From positions 1-64,000 of the forward strand of contig JAKBMB010000006.1 in assembly GCA_021831785.1 (NCBI GenBank): 64,000 nt of DNA, read 5' to 3'. The translations under genes were made by a program, and so were the position numbers. This document shows positions 52,644-64,000 of the stretch, one piece after another. The notes beneath the pieces are model-generated. The model searched no databases. It was not told the origin of the DNA and worked only from the letters and a program-made list of their open reading frames with translations. The first letter of the stretch is position 1. Each line of letters starts with the position of its first letter. Origin of the DNA: Deltaproteobacteria bacterium. GTDB lineage: Bacteria; Desulfobacterota; Binatia; Binatales; Binataceae.

Positions 52644-53369
52644 CTACTGGGAGATTTTTTGGGCCAGTTGCTGGAGGTCCGCGCCCAAAGCGTTAAGCCC
52701 CTTTGCAGTCTCCTGCGAGGCCGAGTGGGCTCCCGAGGCGATTTTTGCCTGGAGATTTTTTTGCAGCTCGCGCATCTTTTTAACCACCGGACTACCGCTT
52801 TCCTTCAATTGACGAGCGTTCCAGGCCACGCTGTCATTGACATAGTCCGTTGCCGCCCCGAGCCAGGCTGAAGACTGCTTGACGTTGTGCTCGCGCAGCG
52901 ATTCTTCAGCCAGCATATGGTAATGGCGCGCTAAGGCAAGATCGGCCCGGGCAAAGGCGCGACTCAGATCGTACGGCGAGCTCACGTTGCCCTGGTCGAC
53001 ATTGCCGGCAAGGCTCTCGAGCTCGGCGGCAGAGGTCAGGAGGTCGGCTTGGTTTGTGGCGTTGGGACGGTTCGCCTCGATCCTGATGAACGCGGCGCCC
53101 TTGCGGATGTCCTGAGCTGTGGCGCTGCGATCGCCCTTGGCGAACGCGTTGCGCGCGGCGCGAAAGTTGGTCTCGGGACCATTTATCAAGGGCGAGATGC
53201 CGTTGTCCCCAGCCGCCGTCTTGTCGGCGGTACCGGAAGCGGCCGCGGGCCCGGGCTTCGCCTTAGCAGCTCCGGTTCCGGTTGCCGTCTCGGAACTCTG
53301 CGCCCAGGCGCCACTCGTCAGCATGCTTGCTACCAGCGCCGCTAATCCAACAATTGCTGTGCGCTTCAT
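52644..53369 (-). CDS. Periplasmic helical protein of unknown function
   Basis: 241 residues. A signal peptide (AIVGLAALVASMLTSGAWA) is followed by an Ala/Thr/Lys linker and then a mostly helical domain (ETNFRAARNAFAKGDRSATA, DIRKGAAFIRIEANRP, LLTSAAELESLAGNVDQG, LALARHYHMLAEESLREHNV, LQAKIASGAHSASQETAKGL). The layout suggests a four-helix or TPR-like bundle. No catalytic motif was seen and no family name can be given. Confidence 0.65.
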   Translation of the reverse strand: MKRTAIVGLAALVASMLTSGAWAQSSETATGTGAAKAKPGPAAASGTADKTAAGDNGISPLINGPETNFRAARNAFAKGDRSATAQDIRKGAAFIRIEANRPNATNQADLLTSAAELESLAGNVDQGNVSSPYDLSRAFARADLALARHYHMLAEESLREHNVKQSSAWLGAATDYVNDSVAWNARQLKESGSPVVKKMRELQKNLQAKIASGAHSASQETAKGLNALGADLQQLAQKISQ

Positions 53370-53739
53370 AACCTCTTCAGTGCATCATGCGACAGCCGCG
53401 TTTTCAAGCGATCCTGTTACTCGTGGCCATCGGAGGGGAGACGAACAACCGCATGACAAGGCACCCCGCCAGCACAACCCCAGCCTGAACTAACTAATCG
53501 ATCGCAGGTCGCCTAAGCGCAGCCGGCAAAATCCGCCCCCGTGCCGTTGCCGTTTGTCGCCGATGCCGGGCAACGAAACTCAAGCGCTGGTCCGGCGACT
53601 CGCGGTGAAACGCGCAGTTCGCCGCAGCCGGCGCAACCGCTGCGGCGTCGCGCAGTATCGCGCAACGTCACGCGCTGCGCGCTCGAATATGCGCGCCGAT
53701 CGTGGCCGCAGCCCCAGGCCAACGGCGATCGTCGCGGCT
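53370..53739. other. Intergenic gap, nothing recognised
   Basis: 370 bp upstream of the periplasmic helical protein gene, so it should contain its promoter; no clear -10/-35 was found. Small frames lack ribosome sites. Confidence 0.35.
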
Positions 53740-53985
53740 CTAGTTTGACGAGCCGTGCTTTTCTTTATCTTCTCGATGGTTTTCTCGGTGCCCACGCTTG
53801 TGTTTGTGCGCGTGATGTTTGTGTTGTTTGTGCTGACGTTCTTTCCGCTCACCTTGGGGAGCACCGCTTGGCGCTGCTTGAGATGGGTTTTGAGCAAACG
53901 CTTTCGCGCCCACCAGCGCGCTTCCAACAATGCTGGCGCTCAGAAACATCAGCGCCAACAGCCAAATGCGAGTTTTCACTGTCAA
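53740..53985 (-). CDS. Small exported His/Lys-rich protein
   Basis: 81 residues. The TTG start at 53985 is supported by GGAGGG 8 nt upstream; the in-frame GTG at 53979 is an alternative. A signal peptide (RIWLLALMFLSASIVGSALV, cut near AFA) is followed by a strongly basic histidine-rich tail (KHKRGHRENHREDKEKHG preceded by HKQHKHHAHKH). Such tails can bind nickel, zinc or copper, or polyanions; this is inference from composition. With the Met-rich protein at 39937 it is the second candidate periplasmic metal binder. Confidence 0.6.
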   Translation of the reverse strand: MTVKTRIWLLALMFLSASIVGSALVGAKAFAQNPSQAAPSGAPQGERKERQHKQHKHHAHKHKRGHRENHREDKEKHGSSN

Positions 53986-54615
53986 TTCTCACGTCCCTCC
54001 GTTATCTAAGTTTGGAGACCTCAAACTCCTGCTTATGGAAGCGCTTTTTGTTATTCTTTACAAGCGCTTTCAGTCGGGTCATCTCCATCCGCCATTATTA
54101 GCTCTCGCGGAGGGGGATTCTTTGCCCATTTGCCGGCGACGCTCGTCGGGTGTCTCAGCGCGTAATCTGACGGGCAACCTGAAAAGGGCTCCGGCTCGCT
54201 CCGCGTTCTACCGTCGGTTTTGTGTGCAGGCAAAGTTTGCTGCCGGCAGGGCGGGCTGAGTTGGAACTTGCCGGCCATGCCTGCGGTGTCACCGCGCCAA
54301 AGGACGCCGGTTGCGAGGTGACATCGCAGGTCTTGGTCGTCGGACCACCACGACGCACGCGCCAAAAAGCGCGCTCGATGTGATGACTTGCTTGAACGCC
54401 TGCCAACAAGGGGCGGTTCCAGAGTTGTAGGAGAGACGGCAGATCTCCGAAGTTCATTAAAACGGCGTCACAAAATTGCTCCGTCCTGCTCTTTTCGCGG
54501 GCGCCATTTCGGCTGCGGCAATGAGGAGCAAACTACGTAATTCGTCTACGCTCTGGCGTATGATCCCAGAGCAATAATATCGTTTTATTTGGGCTACGAT
54601 AGTCGATATCTTGGC
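53986..54615. other. Intergenic region upstream of gyrB, mostly unassigned
   Basis: 630 bp of divergent space. Locally A/T-rich near 54020-54080 (GCGCTTTTTGTTATTC and its partial repeat CAAGCGCTTT). Apart from the gyrB promoter at its right edge no feature could be supported; no tRNA was found. Confidence 0.4.
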
Positions 54616-57139
<2,524 letters not shown>

Positions 57140-57722
57140 GGGCGCTCTCGCCGATTCCTGACGCGCTAGATTAGAGAGAGTTTGCGATATATGCAGTGCA
57201 GTGGCGGTGATCGCATGTGCGTCTGAAGCGGACTAAACGTCGTTCGCTCGAAGCTTAGTTCGCGATCATGGCATAAACGACGCCGATAAAATCCCGGTGA
57301 TGAAGGAGCGACACGTCCGCGATTTGTGGCTATGGCAGCATCGCTTCTCAGGCCCGGCCAACGCGGCCAACATCTCGGCTATGCTCGGGGTGTCCGTCAG
57401 GGTCCGTTCGAAAGCCGAGCGCAACGCTGTCGTAAGTCCGGCCGGTGGCCGTGAGGTGATTTTCCGCCATCACGACCCCCGGGTGGCCACCAGATGCTGT
57501 TTTCCAGGCGGACCCAAAATGGGTTTTCGACCGGCTCCAATAAGGGCCTGACAATTGAAGGAATAACCGTATACAGGCCGTCGGATCTCTCCTAGAACAA
57601 TGGGCTTCCGGCGCGGGCGCGGAGTCGCTCGACCGCGACGCTAGAAATGCGCCGCGAACGAGCCCGCGGAGCCGGACCGGAGAGACGGCCCAAAGCGCTC
57701 TCATAACAGCGAGAATTTCTAA
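57140..57722. other. Intergenic gap between gyrB and gyrA
   Basis: 583 bp. Short frames on both strands lack family similarity; the long minus-strand frame entering from gyrA is an antisense shadow. A partial palindrome is seen at 57239-57266 (CGTTCGCTCGAAGCTTAGTTCGCGATCA). No clear promoter for gyrA or terminator for gyrB was found. Confidence 0.4.
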
Positions 57723-60269
57723 ATGGCACAGAGCAACGGCAACGAGCCTATCCATAACGAACCGGCCCTGCTGAATATCGAAGACGACATGCGCCAGTCC
57801 TACCTGGACTACGCGATGTCGGTGAATATCGGGCGCGCGCTGCCCGACCTGCGCGATGGGCTTAAGCCCGTCCATCGGCGAATTCTCTACGCGATGTTCC
57901 GCGAAGGACTGCTCGCCAACCGGCGCTACTCCAAATGCGCCGGCGTGGTCGGCGAGGTGCTCAAGCGCTACCATCCGCACGGCGACCTCGCGGTTTACGA
58001 CGCGCTCGTGCGCATGGCGCAGCCGTGGAGCATGCGCTACCCGCTGATCGACGGCCAGGGTAATTTCGGCTCGATCGACGGCGATCCGCCCGCGGCTTAC
58101 CGCTACACCGAATGCCGGCTGACGCGGCTGGCGGAGCGGATGCTGGCCGATATCGACAAGCAGACGGTCGATTTCATTCCTAACTTTGACGGCTCCCAGG
58201 AAGAGCCCGCGGTCCTGCCCGGCCAAGTCCCCAACCTGCTGATCAACGGCGCCGACGGCATCGCCGTCGGCATGGCGACGAATATCCCGCCGCATAATCT
58301 GACCGAGGTTTGTGACGCGCTGCTCAAGCTGATTGAAAATCCGGCGCTTTCACTGGAGGCCGTGCTGGACATCATTCCGGGTCCCGACTTTCCCACCGGC
58401 GGCCAGCTACTCGGGCGCCAGTCGGTGCGCCAGGCGTACCTCAACAAGCGCGGCATCCTGAGCATCCGCGCGCTGGCCGCGATCGAAACCGACAGGCGCA
58501 GCTCGCGCAGCTCGATTATCGTGCGCGAGATCCCCTACCAGGTCAACAAAACGCGCCTCATCGAGCGCGTTGCCGAGTTGGTCAACGACCGGCGAATCGA
58601 AGGCATCGCGGACCTGCGCGATGAGTCCGACCGCGACGGGATGCGCATCGTGATCGAGCTTAAGCGCGACGCCGAGCCGCGCGTGGTGCTCAATCAGCTT
58701 TACAAGCTTACGCCGATGCAGGAGAGCTACGGGCTGATCATGATGGCGATCCAGGATGGGCGCCCGCGCGAGCTCGACCTGCGTGAGATACTGCTCGCCT
58801 TTATCGACCATCGCAAGTTCGTCCTCACCCGCCGCACACTGTTCGAGCTGCGCCAGGCCCAAGCGCGCCAGCATATCCTGGCCGGCCTGCTGGTTGCGCT
58901 GCGCGACCTCGACGCGGTTATCAAATTGATTCGCGCGGCCAAGGACAGCGAAACGGCGCGGGCCGAGCTGATGGCGCGATTCGCGCTGAGCCAGCTCCAG
59001 GCCCAGGCTATCCTGGACTTGCCGCTCAGGCGGCTGACCTCGCTCGAGCGCGAAAAGATTGAAGCCGAGCACGGCGAGACCGAACAGAACATCGCGCGCT
59101 TTAAGATCATTCTCGGCGACGAACGCGAACTACTTAAATTGCTCAGTGGCGAAATCGCCGAAATTAAAAAGGAGTTCGGCGACGAAAGGCGCACGCAGAT
59201 CGTCGAGGCCGAGGGCGAGCTTTCCGTCGAAGACCTGATCGTTGAGGAAGACGTTGTGGTCACCGTGACCAACGGCGGGTATATCAAGCGCACGCCCAAA
59301 TCGCTGTACCGCACGCAACGGCGCGGCGGGCGGGGCTTGATTGGTGCGGCCACCGCCGAGCAGGACTTCGTCGAGCACCTCGAAGTCGTCAGCACGCACG
59401 CGCAGCTTTTTTTCTTCACCTCCGCCGGCAAGGTTTACGCGCTCAAGGCTTATGAGCTTCCCGAGGGCGGCCGCGCGGCCAAAGGCCGTTCGATCGCCAA
59501 TCTTTTGAGTCTCGCCCAGGGCGAGCGGTTCTCCGCGCTCATTCCGGTGCCGCGTGAAATCGAGGGTAAGTACGTGTTTTTCGCCACCCGCAACGGGCGC
59601 GTCAAGAAGACCGAGCTCGATCAGTTTAGCAACGTGCGTTCCAACGGCATCATCGCGATCAACCTGGAGCAGGGCGACGAAGTGGTCGGCGTGCGGATCA
59701 CCGACGGCAACCAGCAGATCGTGCTCTCCACGCGCGCGGGTCAGGCGATTCGCTTCAATGAAGAGGAAGTCCGCTCCACCGGACGCGATACCCAGGGCGT
59801 GATCGGGATGGAACTCGCCACGAGCGCCGGCCAGCGGGAAGGCACGGTCGAGCTCGAGGCCGACGAGGTGGTCTCGATGGCGGTGGCGCGCGAAGACGAA
59901 ACGCTGCTCGCGGTCTCGGAGCTCGGCTTCGGCAAGCGCACGCGGGCCGCAGAATATCGCCTGACCCATCGCGGCGGCAAGGGCGTTATCACCATGAACG
60001 TTACCGACAAGACCGGCAAAGTGGTCGGCGTGCGCCAGGTCGGCGCCGACGACCAAGTAATGCTGATCACGAGCGGCGGCAAAATCATTCGCCTCGCGGT
60101 AAAAGGCGTGCGCTTGACCGGACGCAACGCCCAGGGCGTGCGCTTGGTCAAGCTTGAGCCGCAAGAGAAGGTGGTCGCGACAGCGAGGCTGGCGGAGCGG
60201 GAAGTTGACGACAGCGGCGATGTCAACGGCAAAAACGGCGCCGACGGCAGTTCGGCCGGCGAAGATTAA
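57723..60269 (+). CDS. gyrA: DNA gyrase subunit A, Leu at quinolone position 83
   Basis: Cleavage/religation subunit, 848 residues. The winged-helix/tower core starts with [20 protein letters not shown]. The catalytic Tyr lies in [19 protein letters not shown]. The C-terminal beta-pinwheel has the GyrA box [12 protein letters not shown], which supports gyrase rather than topoisomerase IV. The quinolone-determining region reads [20 protein letters not shown]: the residue equivalent to E. coli Ser83 is Leu, while Asp87 is kept. S83L is the classic resistance change, so reduced fluoroquinolone sensitivity is predicted, not shown. ATG 57723; the ribosome site is weak. Confidence 0.97.
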   Translation: MAQSNGNEPIHNEPALLNIEDDMRQSYLDYAMSVNIGRALPDLRDGLKPVHRRILYAMFREGLLANRRYSKCAGVVGEVLKRYHPHGDLAVYDALVRMAQPWSMRYPLIDGQGNFGSIDGDPPAAYRYTECRLTRLAERMLADIDKQTVDFIPNFDGSQEEPAVLPGQVPNLLINGADGIAVGMATNIPPHNLTEVCDALLKLIENPALSLEAVLDIIPGPDFPTGGQLLGRQSVRQAYLNKRGILSIRALAAIETDRRSSRSSIIVREIPYQVNKTRLIERVAELVNDRRIEGIADLRDESDRDGMRIVIELKRDAEPRVVLNQLYKLTPMQESYGLIMMAIQDGRPRELDLREILLAFIDHRKFVLTRRTLFELRQAQARQHILAGLLVALRDLDAVIKLIRAAKDSETARAELMARFALSQLQAQAILDLPLRRLTSLEREKIEAEHGETEQNIARFKIILGDERELLKLLSGEIAEIKKEFGDERRTQIVEAEGELSVEDLIVEEDVVVTVTNGGYIKRTPKSLYRTQRRGGRGLIGAATAEQDFVEHLEVVSTHAQLFFFTSAGKVYALKAYELPEGGRAAKGRSIANLLSLAQGERFSALIPVPREIEGKYVFFATRNGRVKKTELDQFSNVRSNGIIAINLEQGDEVVGVRITDGNQQIVLSTRAGQAIRFNEEEVRSTGRDTQGVIGMELATSAGQREGTVELEADEVVSMAVAREDETLLAVSELGFGKRTRAAEYRLTHRGGKGVITMNVTDKTGKVVGVRQVGADDQVMLITSGGKIIRLAVKGVRLTGRNAQGVRLVKLEPQEKVVATARLAEREVDDSGDVNGKNGADGSSAGED

Positions 60270-60406
60270 GCGCCACGCGCGGGGCCAGAGGCGGCTCGCG
60301 CGCCGAAGCAGCGGGGCGTGGCGATACCGCGTGTTCTGACGGCGCCCGATTTCGACGAGCCGAACATGGCCGTTTCTTCGCCGGAATCGAGCGATGCGCG
60401 GCGCGC

Positions 60407-61801
60407 TTATCTAGCGCCACGCCCGAAGAGCACGACCTTAAACGTCTGCAGAATGATCTGCGTGTCGAAGGCCAGCGACCAGTTCTTGATGTAATAAAGA
60501 TCGTAACAGAGCATCTCGCGGTGGTCGTTTACGCTGGCCCCGTACGGGTAGGACACTTGCGCCCATCCGGTAAGCCCCGGCGGGACGAAATGGCGCCATT
60601 CATAGAAGGGATCCTCGCGGCAAAGCGTCTCGACCCATTCCGGATGCTGCGGGCGCGGCCCGACCAGGCTCATGTCTCCGCGCAGTACGTTGAAGAGCTG
60701 GGGCAGTTCGTCGATGCGATGCCGGCGGATTATGCGCCCGACGCGCGTCACGCGCGGGTCCGCTCCAGCGGTCCATATCGCGCCGTTCTGGCCCGTGCCG
60801 TCGTGGTTCATCGACCGGAATTTATAGACGTTGAACCGCCGCCCGTCCTTGCCCACGCGCTTCTGCGTGTAGAACAACGGCCCGCGCGAGTCGAGCTTGA
60901 TCGCAATCGCCGTTATCAACATGACAGGCATCGCGAGCACCAGCAGCGCAAGAGCGCCGAGCACGTCGATTATCCGCTTGATGTGCTGATGCCAGCTCGG
61001 ATGCAGGAATCCCGGGGCTGAGATCAGCCACGACTCGCGCAGCAGCGAAACCGGAAGCTTGCCTACGATGCGCTCGTAAAACGAGTCGCAGTCAAGCACC
61101 TCGACGCCTTTTACGCGAAGACGCAGCAGCTCGCGCACCGGAAACGGATGCTGGTCGTCGTCGGAGATGACGAGGCTGTCAAGGCCGTTTTTCGCCGCCA
61201 GCGACTCGAGCGACTGGACCACGTGGACCGTATCGCCGTTCCCGTTGCGGCCGGTCGCCGCCGGCTGAGCGCCGTTGGACCATTCGGCAAAACCGAGCAG
61301 CGTGTAGCCGAGGTGCTCATAGCGGCGCAATTGCTCGACCACAAGATTAGACCGCGTTCCGTTGCCGGCTATCATCACCCGAATCTTGATGCGGCGCGAA
61401 AAAAATTGGTAAATCGCGGATCGCCAGATACAAAGCGCGGTCAGTGACACGCTCAGATACGCCACGTAAAAGCGCCTACCCAGGTTAAGCACGGGCAAGG
61501 CCAACGCCCCCACGCCGATTAACACACATACCGTCACCGCGGCGGCGAAAACCGACACCGTTATTCTGAGCGGCGGCCACGGACGCTCGATCATATAGAG
61601 GTCCTGCAAATAGAACGCCGTGATCCAAAATAAGCCAAGCAGAGCGGCATCCAGCAGGACCCTGTTCTGCGTGAGCGTCGCTCGGGTAGGCGCGGTGATC
61701 ACGGCAAACCCCACGATCACCGGCAAGGTGGCAGCAAGGACATCCCCGCACACCAGCACGGCCCAGCGCCTGCCGAGCGCTTTAGGCGTAAACAACCGCA
61801 T
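60407..61801 (-). CDS. Polyprenyl-phosphate glycosyl-1-phosphate transferase (WcaJ/WbaP-like)
   Basis: Initiates exopolysaccharide or capsule synthesis by loading a sugar 1-phosphate onto undecaprenyl phosphate. 464 residues. There are four to five N-terminal membrane helices (about 10-125), then a CoA-binding-like domain (IRVMIAGNGTRSNLVVEQLR, NGLDSLVISDDDQHPFPVRE). A further helix follows (IKRIIDVLGALALLVLAMPV), then the catalytic C-terminus with TQKRVGKDGRRFNVYKFRSM, GRIIRRHRIDELPQLFNVLR and DMSLVGPRPQHPEWV. The Asp-Glu of RRHRIDELPQ and the Lys-Phe-Arg motif are intact. No other polysaccharide genes are in the window. Confidence 0.92.
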   Translation of the reverse strand: MRLFTPKALGRRWAVLVCGDVLAATLPVIVGFAVITAPTRATLTQNRVLLDAALLGLFWITAFYLQDLYMIERPWPPLRITVSVFAAAVTVCVLIGVGALALPVLNLGRRFYVAYLSVSLTALCIWRSAIYQFFSRRIKIRVMIAGNGTRSNLVVEQLRRYEHLGYTLLGFAEWSNGAQPAATGRNGNGDTVHVVQSLESLAAKNGLDSLVISDDDQHPFPVRELLRLRVKGVEVLDCDSFYERIVGKLPVSLLRESWLISAPGFLHPSWHQHIKRIIDVLGALALLVLAMPVMLITAIAIKLDSRGPLFYTQKRVGKDGRRFNVYKFRSMNHDGTGQNGAIWTAGADPRVTRVGRIIRRHRIDELPQLFNVLRGDMSLVGPRPQHPEWVETLCREDPFYEWRHFVPPGLTGWAQVSYPYGASVNDHREMLCYDLYYIKNWSLAFDTQIILQTFKVVLFGRGAR

Positions 61802-62778
61802 CTTAAGTTCCTTGCTTCCAGCGAAAAATCTAAACCCGAAAAGCCGACTCTATGGACGCCGATATCGACCCGCCGGGTTCCGCGCCGGCGCTTGACGTCG
61901 AGTGTTCTTCGCGGATCTCGCGCCCTCCCGCCGGCGTGCAAGCAACACCCGCCCGCCTCGCTGCGCCCTTAGGGGGGCGCTACCAAAGCAAAACAACGGA
62001 TCGCTGGAGGCACGCGTCCTTCCGTGCGCGGCTGGTCCGCGGTCACCGACGCCGGGGAGTCCGAGCAAATGTCATCGCGCCCGGTATGTTCCCGATGCAC
62101 GTGAACACAACTTTATTCATCTAAAGTGACCTTTGATTAACTTTCGTAGTTTAATACTAGCGCGCCGGCTAGGCAAGGGGGGGTGCTGAATCAGGCGTAT
62201 GTGGCGCTCGCCACGCACCCCAACCGCGGCCCGGCCAAGGCGTTTCCCCGGTATAGGTCGCCCAGAAGCCGCCTTAGGGTTGTTCGACGGCAAAAGCCGT
62301 CATTGTGGGTCTAATAAGCCGAGCTTTTTCGGCGCATTGTTTGCCGTCTTCGAGCGGCGATCTTACTTCGACGAGCCGTTTACGCCGCGCCGCCTTCCGG
62401 CGTTGCGCCCACTCTTGTCATCAGGAGAAGCCGTCGTTATCAGCGCTCGGTGAGCTGCTCGGCATGCATCATTTCAATCTCACGCGCCGTGCATTTGGCG
62501 CGGTGCTTGCCGTACAACTCTTAGTGGTAGCTCAGGGCAGCCAAGTTGAGACTTCAACCTCGCTGCGATATAAGACAGAGGGTCAGGAGTAGGGCGCCAG
62601 AGTAGTCGCCCGAGTCCGGAGAGTGCCCGTCAAGAATATCCTTGGTATTCGCGACAGTCCGGTGCGCCGCCCGTTCATTCGCGTACGAGCAATCGGTTCG
62701 GAATCTCGGGTGAAATCTACCACCTGGATTTTTACAATCCCTCAGTTCTAGGCCGAGCGGAATAGCGAGGGAAGTGTG
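61802..62778. other. Large divergent intergenic region
   Basis: About 980 bp, the longest gap. It should hold promoters for the glycosyltransferase (left) and the AraC-type regulator (right). An A/T-rich patch at 62100-62160 (ACTTTATTCATCTAAAG, TTGATTAACTTTCG) could be regulatory. A 42-codon frame at 62464-62592 (MHHFNLTRRAFGAVLAVQLL) has a signal-like look but no ribosome site. Nothing else was recognised. Confidence 0.35.
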
Positions 62779-63840
62779 ATGAGTGCGAACAGAGACGAAG
62801 CGAGTGAGCTTGGAGTCGGCCCACCGCAGGTTCTTGCATCGGCCGCGACCGGCGTGATCGAATTGATCAGACGGATGGGCGGAGACGTCGATCGCATCTT
62901 CGGCGCCACTCGCATAGACACATCGGTCCTCGACAGCCCGCTTAACGAACTTAGCCTCAAACAATACTGCGAGCTGTTTGAGCAGGCCGCGCGGCAAACG
63001 CAGTACGACAATTTCGGTCTGCGATTTGGGCACGGCTTCCAACCAAAACAGCTTGGCGCGTTAGGGTATCTCGCGATCAATTCGCCCACCATGGCCGCGG
63101 GGCTGCGCAATTTGTGCGATTATTTTCCGGCCCACCAACAAAGCTCGACGTTAGCTCTCCGCGAAGACCGCGAATTGCTGTATCTGGACTACCAGATCAA
63201 CGACGGTTCGATCGCCCGACGGCGCCAGGACGCTGAGTTGTCACTCGGCATGTTCTGCAACATTTTTCGCCACTGCCACGGCTCGCGCTGGAGACCAATC
63301 GAGATCCATTTCGAGCATCCTAGCCCTTTGGAGCCCAAGGAGCACGAAGCGCTTGTCGAAGCGCCGGTGGTCTTCTCCCAGCGCATCAATTCGATCGTTT
63401 TCCGCCGCGCCGACCTCGAAGGTGCAATGCCCGACCCCGATTCCTATCTGTTTAGCCTGATTGAGCCGTTCATGCGCAAGCGGCGCGCCCGCCCGCGCCC
63501 TGATGATCTGGTCGGCCTGGTACGGCGGAAGATCGAAGCTCATCTCGATAACGGCAATCCGCGCATTAAGAAAGTGGCATCCGAACTGGGCCTCACGAGT
63601 TGGACACTGCATCGGCGCCTTCGCGATCTTAACGTCAACTTTCACGACTTGGTGCGTGGCGCTCGGCGTCAACTCGCGCTGCGCTATCTCTCTGAAGCCC
63701 ATCTTCCCTTGACTGAGGTGGCCTTCCTACTGGGATACTCCGAGCAAAGCGCCTTCACTCGCGCCTTCAGGCAATGGACCGGGATGGGGCCGGCGCGCTA
63801 TCGGCGCTTGCTTGTCACGGCGCGAGAGCGGCGAGAGTAG
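62779..63840 (+). CDS. AraC-family transcriptional regulator (OruR/ArgR-like)
   Basis: 353 residues. The N-terminal ligand domain of the arabinose-binding-like type (about 20-210, ELSLKQYCELFEQAARQT, FGLRFGHGFQPKQLGALGYL) is followed by two C-terminal helix-turn-helix motifs (about 255-345: IKKVASELGLTSWTLHRRLR and LTEVAFLLGYSEQSAFTRAF with RQWTGMGPARYRR). ATG 62779 was chosen over GTG 62776; GAGGG lies 7 nt upstream. The target genes and effector are unknown; no obvious partner gene lies within the window. Confidence 0.9.
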   Translation: MSANRDEASELGVGPPQVLASAATGVIELIRRMGGDVDRIFGATRIDTSVLDSPLNELSLKQYCELFEQAARQTQYDNFGLRFGHGFQPKQLGALGYLAINSPTMAAGLRNLCDYFPAHQQSSTLALREDRELLYLDYQINDGSIARRRQDAELSLGMFCNIFRHCHGSRWRPIEIHFEHPSPLEPKEHEALVEAPVVFSQRINSIVFRRADLEGAMPDPDSYLFSLIEPFMRKRRARPRPDDLVGLVRRKIEAHLDNGNPRIKKVASELGLTSWTLHRRLRDLNVNFHDLVRGARRQLALRYLSEAHLPLTEVAFLLGYSEQSAFTRAFRQWTGMGPARYRRLLVTARERRE

Positions 63841-64000
63841 ATGCTGTCGGCGGTGGCAGCGGAAAATCTCACGACGTGCGCGACAAGCGCCGGCGCCCGG
63901 TTCCGACTGCGCGGACCACGAGATCAAACTGCATTCTTTGCCTGCGGGCCTTCCGGTTCGTCGCAATACCCAAGCGCCTCGCCGGCATCTTTGCTGTAGC
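63841..64000. other. Right edge of window, no gene seen
   Basis: 160 bp after the AraC-type regulator. Frames running off the edge lack family similarity. Confidence 0.35.

Noticed and set aside
57348-58295. Long minus-strand frame of 315 codons over the gyrA start
   Set aside because: Antisense to a fully conserved gyrA region; composition is a codon-mirror artefact in GC-rich DNA.
59130-60164. Minus-strand frame of 344 codons inside gyrA
   Set aside because: Antisense shadow of the gyrA C-terminal domain with no family features.

Overview
The window reads as a chromosomal segment of a GC-rich, diderm (Gram-negative) bacterium, probably an uncultured environmental lineage. Support for this comes from lpxD (lipid A synthesis), a type II secretion operon, DsbD, two predicted outer-membrane barrels, and a metabolism rich in CoA-transferases, crotonases and LLM-class flavin/F420 oxidoreductases. 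That mix recalls Candidatus Binatota or another deltaproteobacteria-like soil group, but no 16S rRNA or other decisive marker is present, so the assignment is a guess. Gene density is moderate, and several intergenic gaps of 300-1000 bp carry short palindromic or dispersed repeats. I found no tRNA, rRNA or CRISPR array.

Region by region. 0.3-4.4 kb: lexA, then a minus-strand set of FMN reductase, CaiB-type CoA-transferase and LLM monooxygenase that looks like a two-component flavin monooxygenase unit. 4.6-5.2 kb: a small decayed module with a YgiT-type zinc-finger gene and a gene interrupted by an in-frame UGA. 5.6-13 kb: two barrel-like proteins, a second CoA-transferase/crotonase pair and a secreted kelch-repeat protein. 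13-16 kb: sirtuin and DsbD. 16.2-18.4 kb: a transferred island with an IS1-like transposase remnant and a type II restriction-modification pair (SPPY methyltransferase plus MvaI/BcnI-family endonuclease), separated only by one in-frame UGA. 18.6-22.5 kb: a RibBA homologue whose GTP cyclohydrolase II half has lost its zinc cysteines, selA, and a crotonase. 22.9-27.5 kb: two zinc-ribbon membrane proteins (one with TonB-C-like and BON domains), endonuclease III with an apparent frameshift, and a sulfite-oxidase-type molybdoprotein. 28-38 kb: housekeeping metabolism: glycerate kinase, rpiA, folE, metF, a homoserine-kinase-like probable pseudokinase, peroxiredoxin, hydrolase lipoprotein, lpxD, hisI and hisG.

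38.7-39.3 kb holds the most unusual gene: a 182-residue orphan that matches only the N-terminal part of a Cas12b-like type V CRISPR effector, with no RuvC region, adaptation genes or array nearby. 40.7-50.8 kb is a type II secretion operon gspE-F-G-H-I-J-K-L-M-N (gspC and gspD not in the window), interrupted between gspH and gspI by a 99-bp palindromic repeat and a dispersed repeat that also occurs at the left end of the window. 50.8-54 kb has an F420-type LLM oxidoreductase and three small exported proteins. 54.6-60.3 kb carries gyrB, with a good sigma-70 promoter, and gyrA, which has Leu at the classic quinolone-resistance position Ser83. The right end has a polyprenyl-phosphate glycosyl-1-phosphate transferase and an AraC-type regulator.
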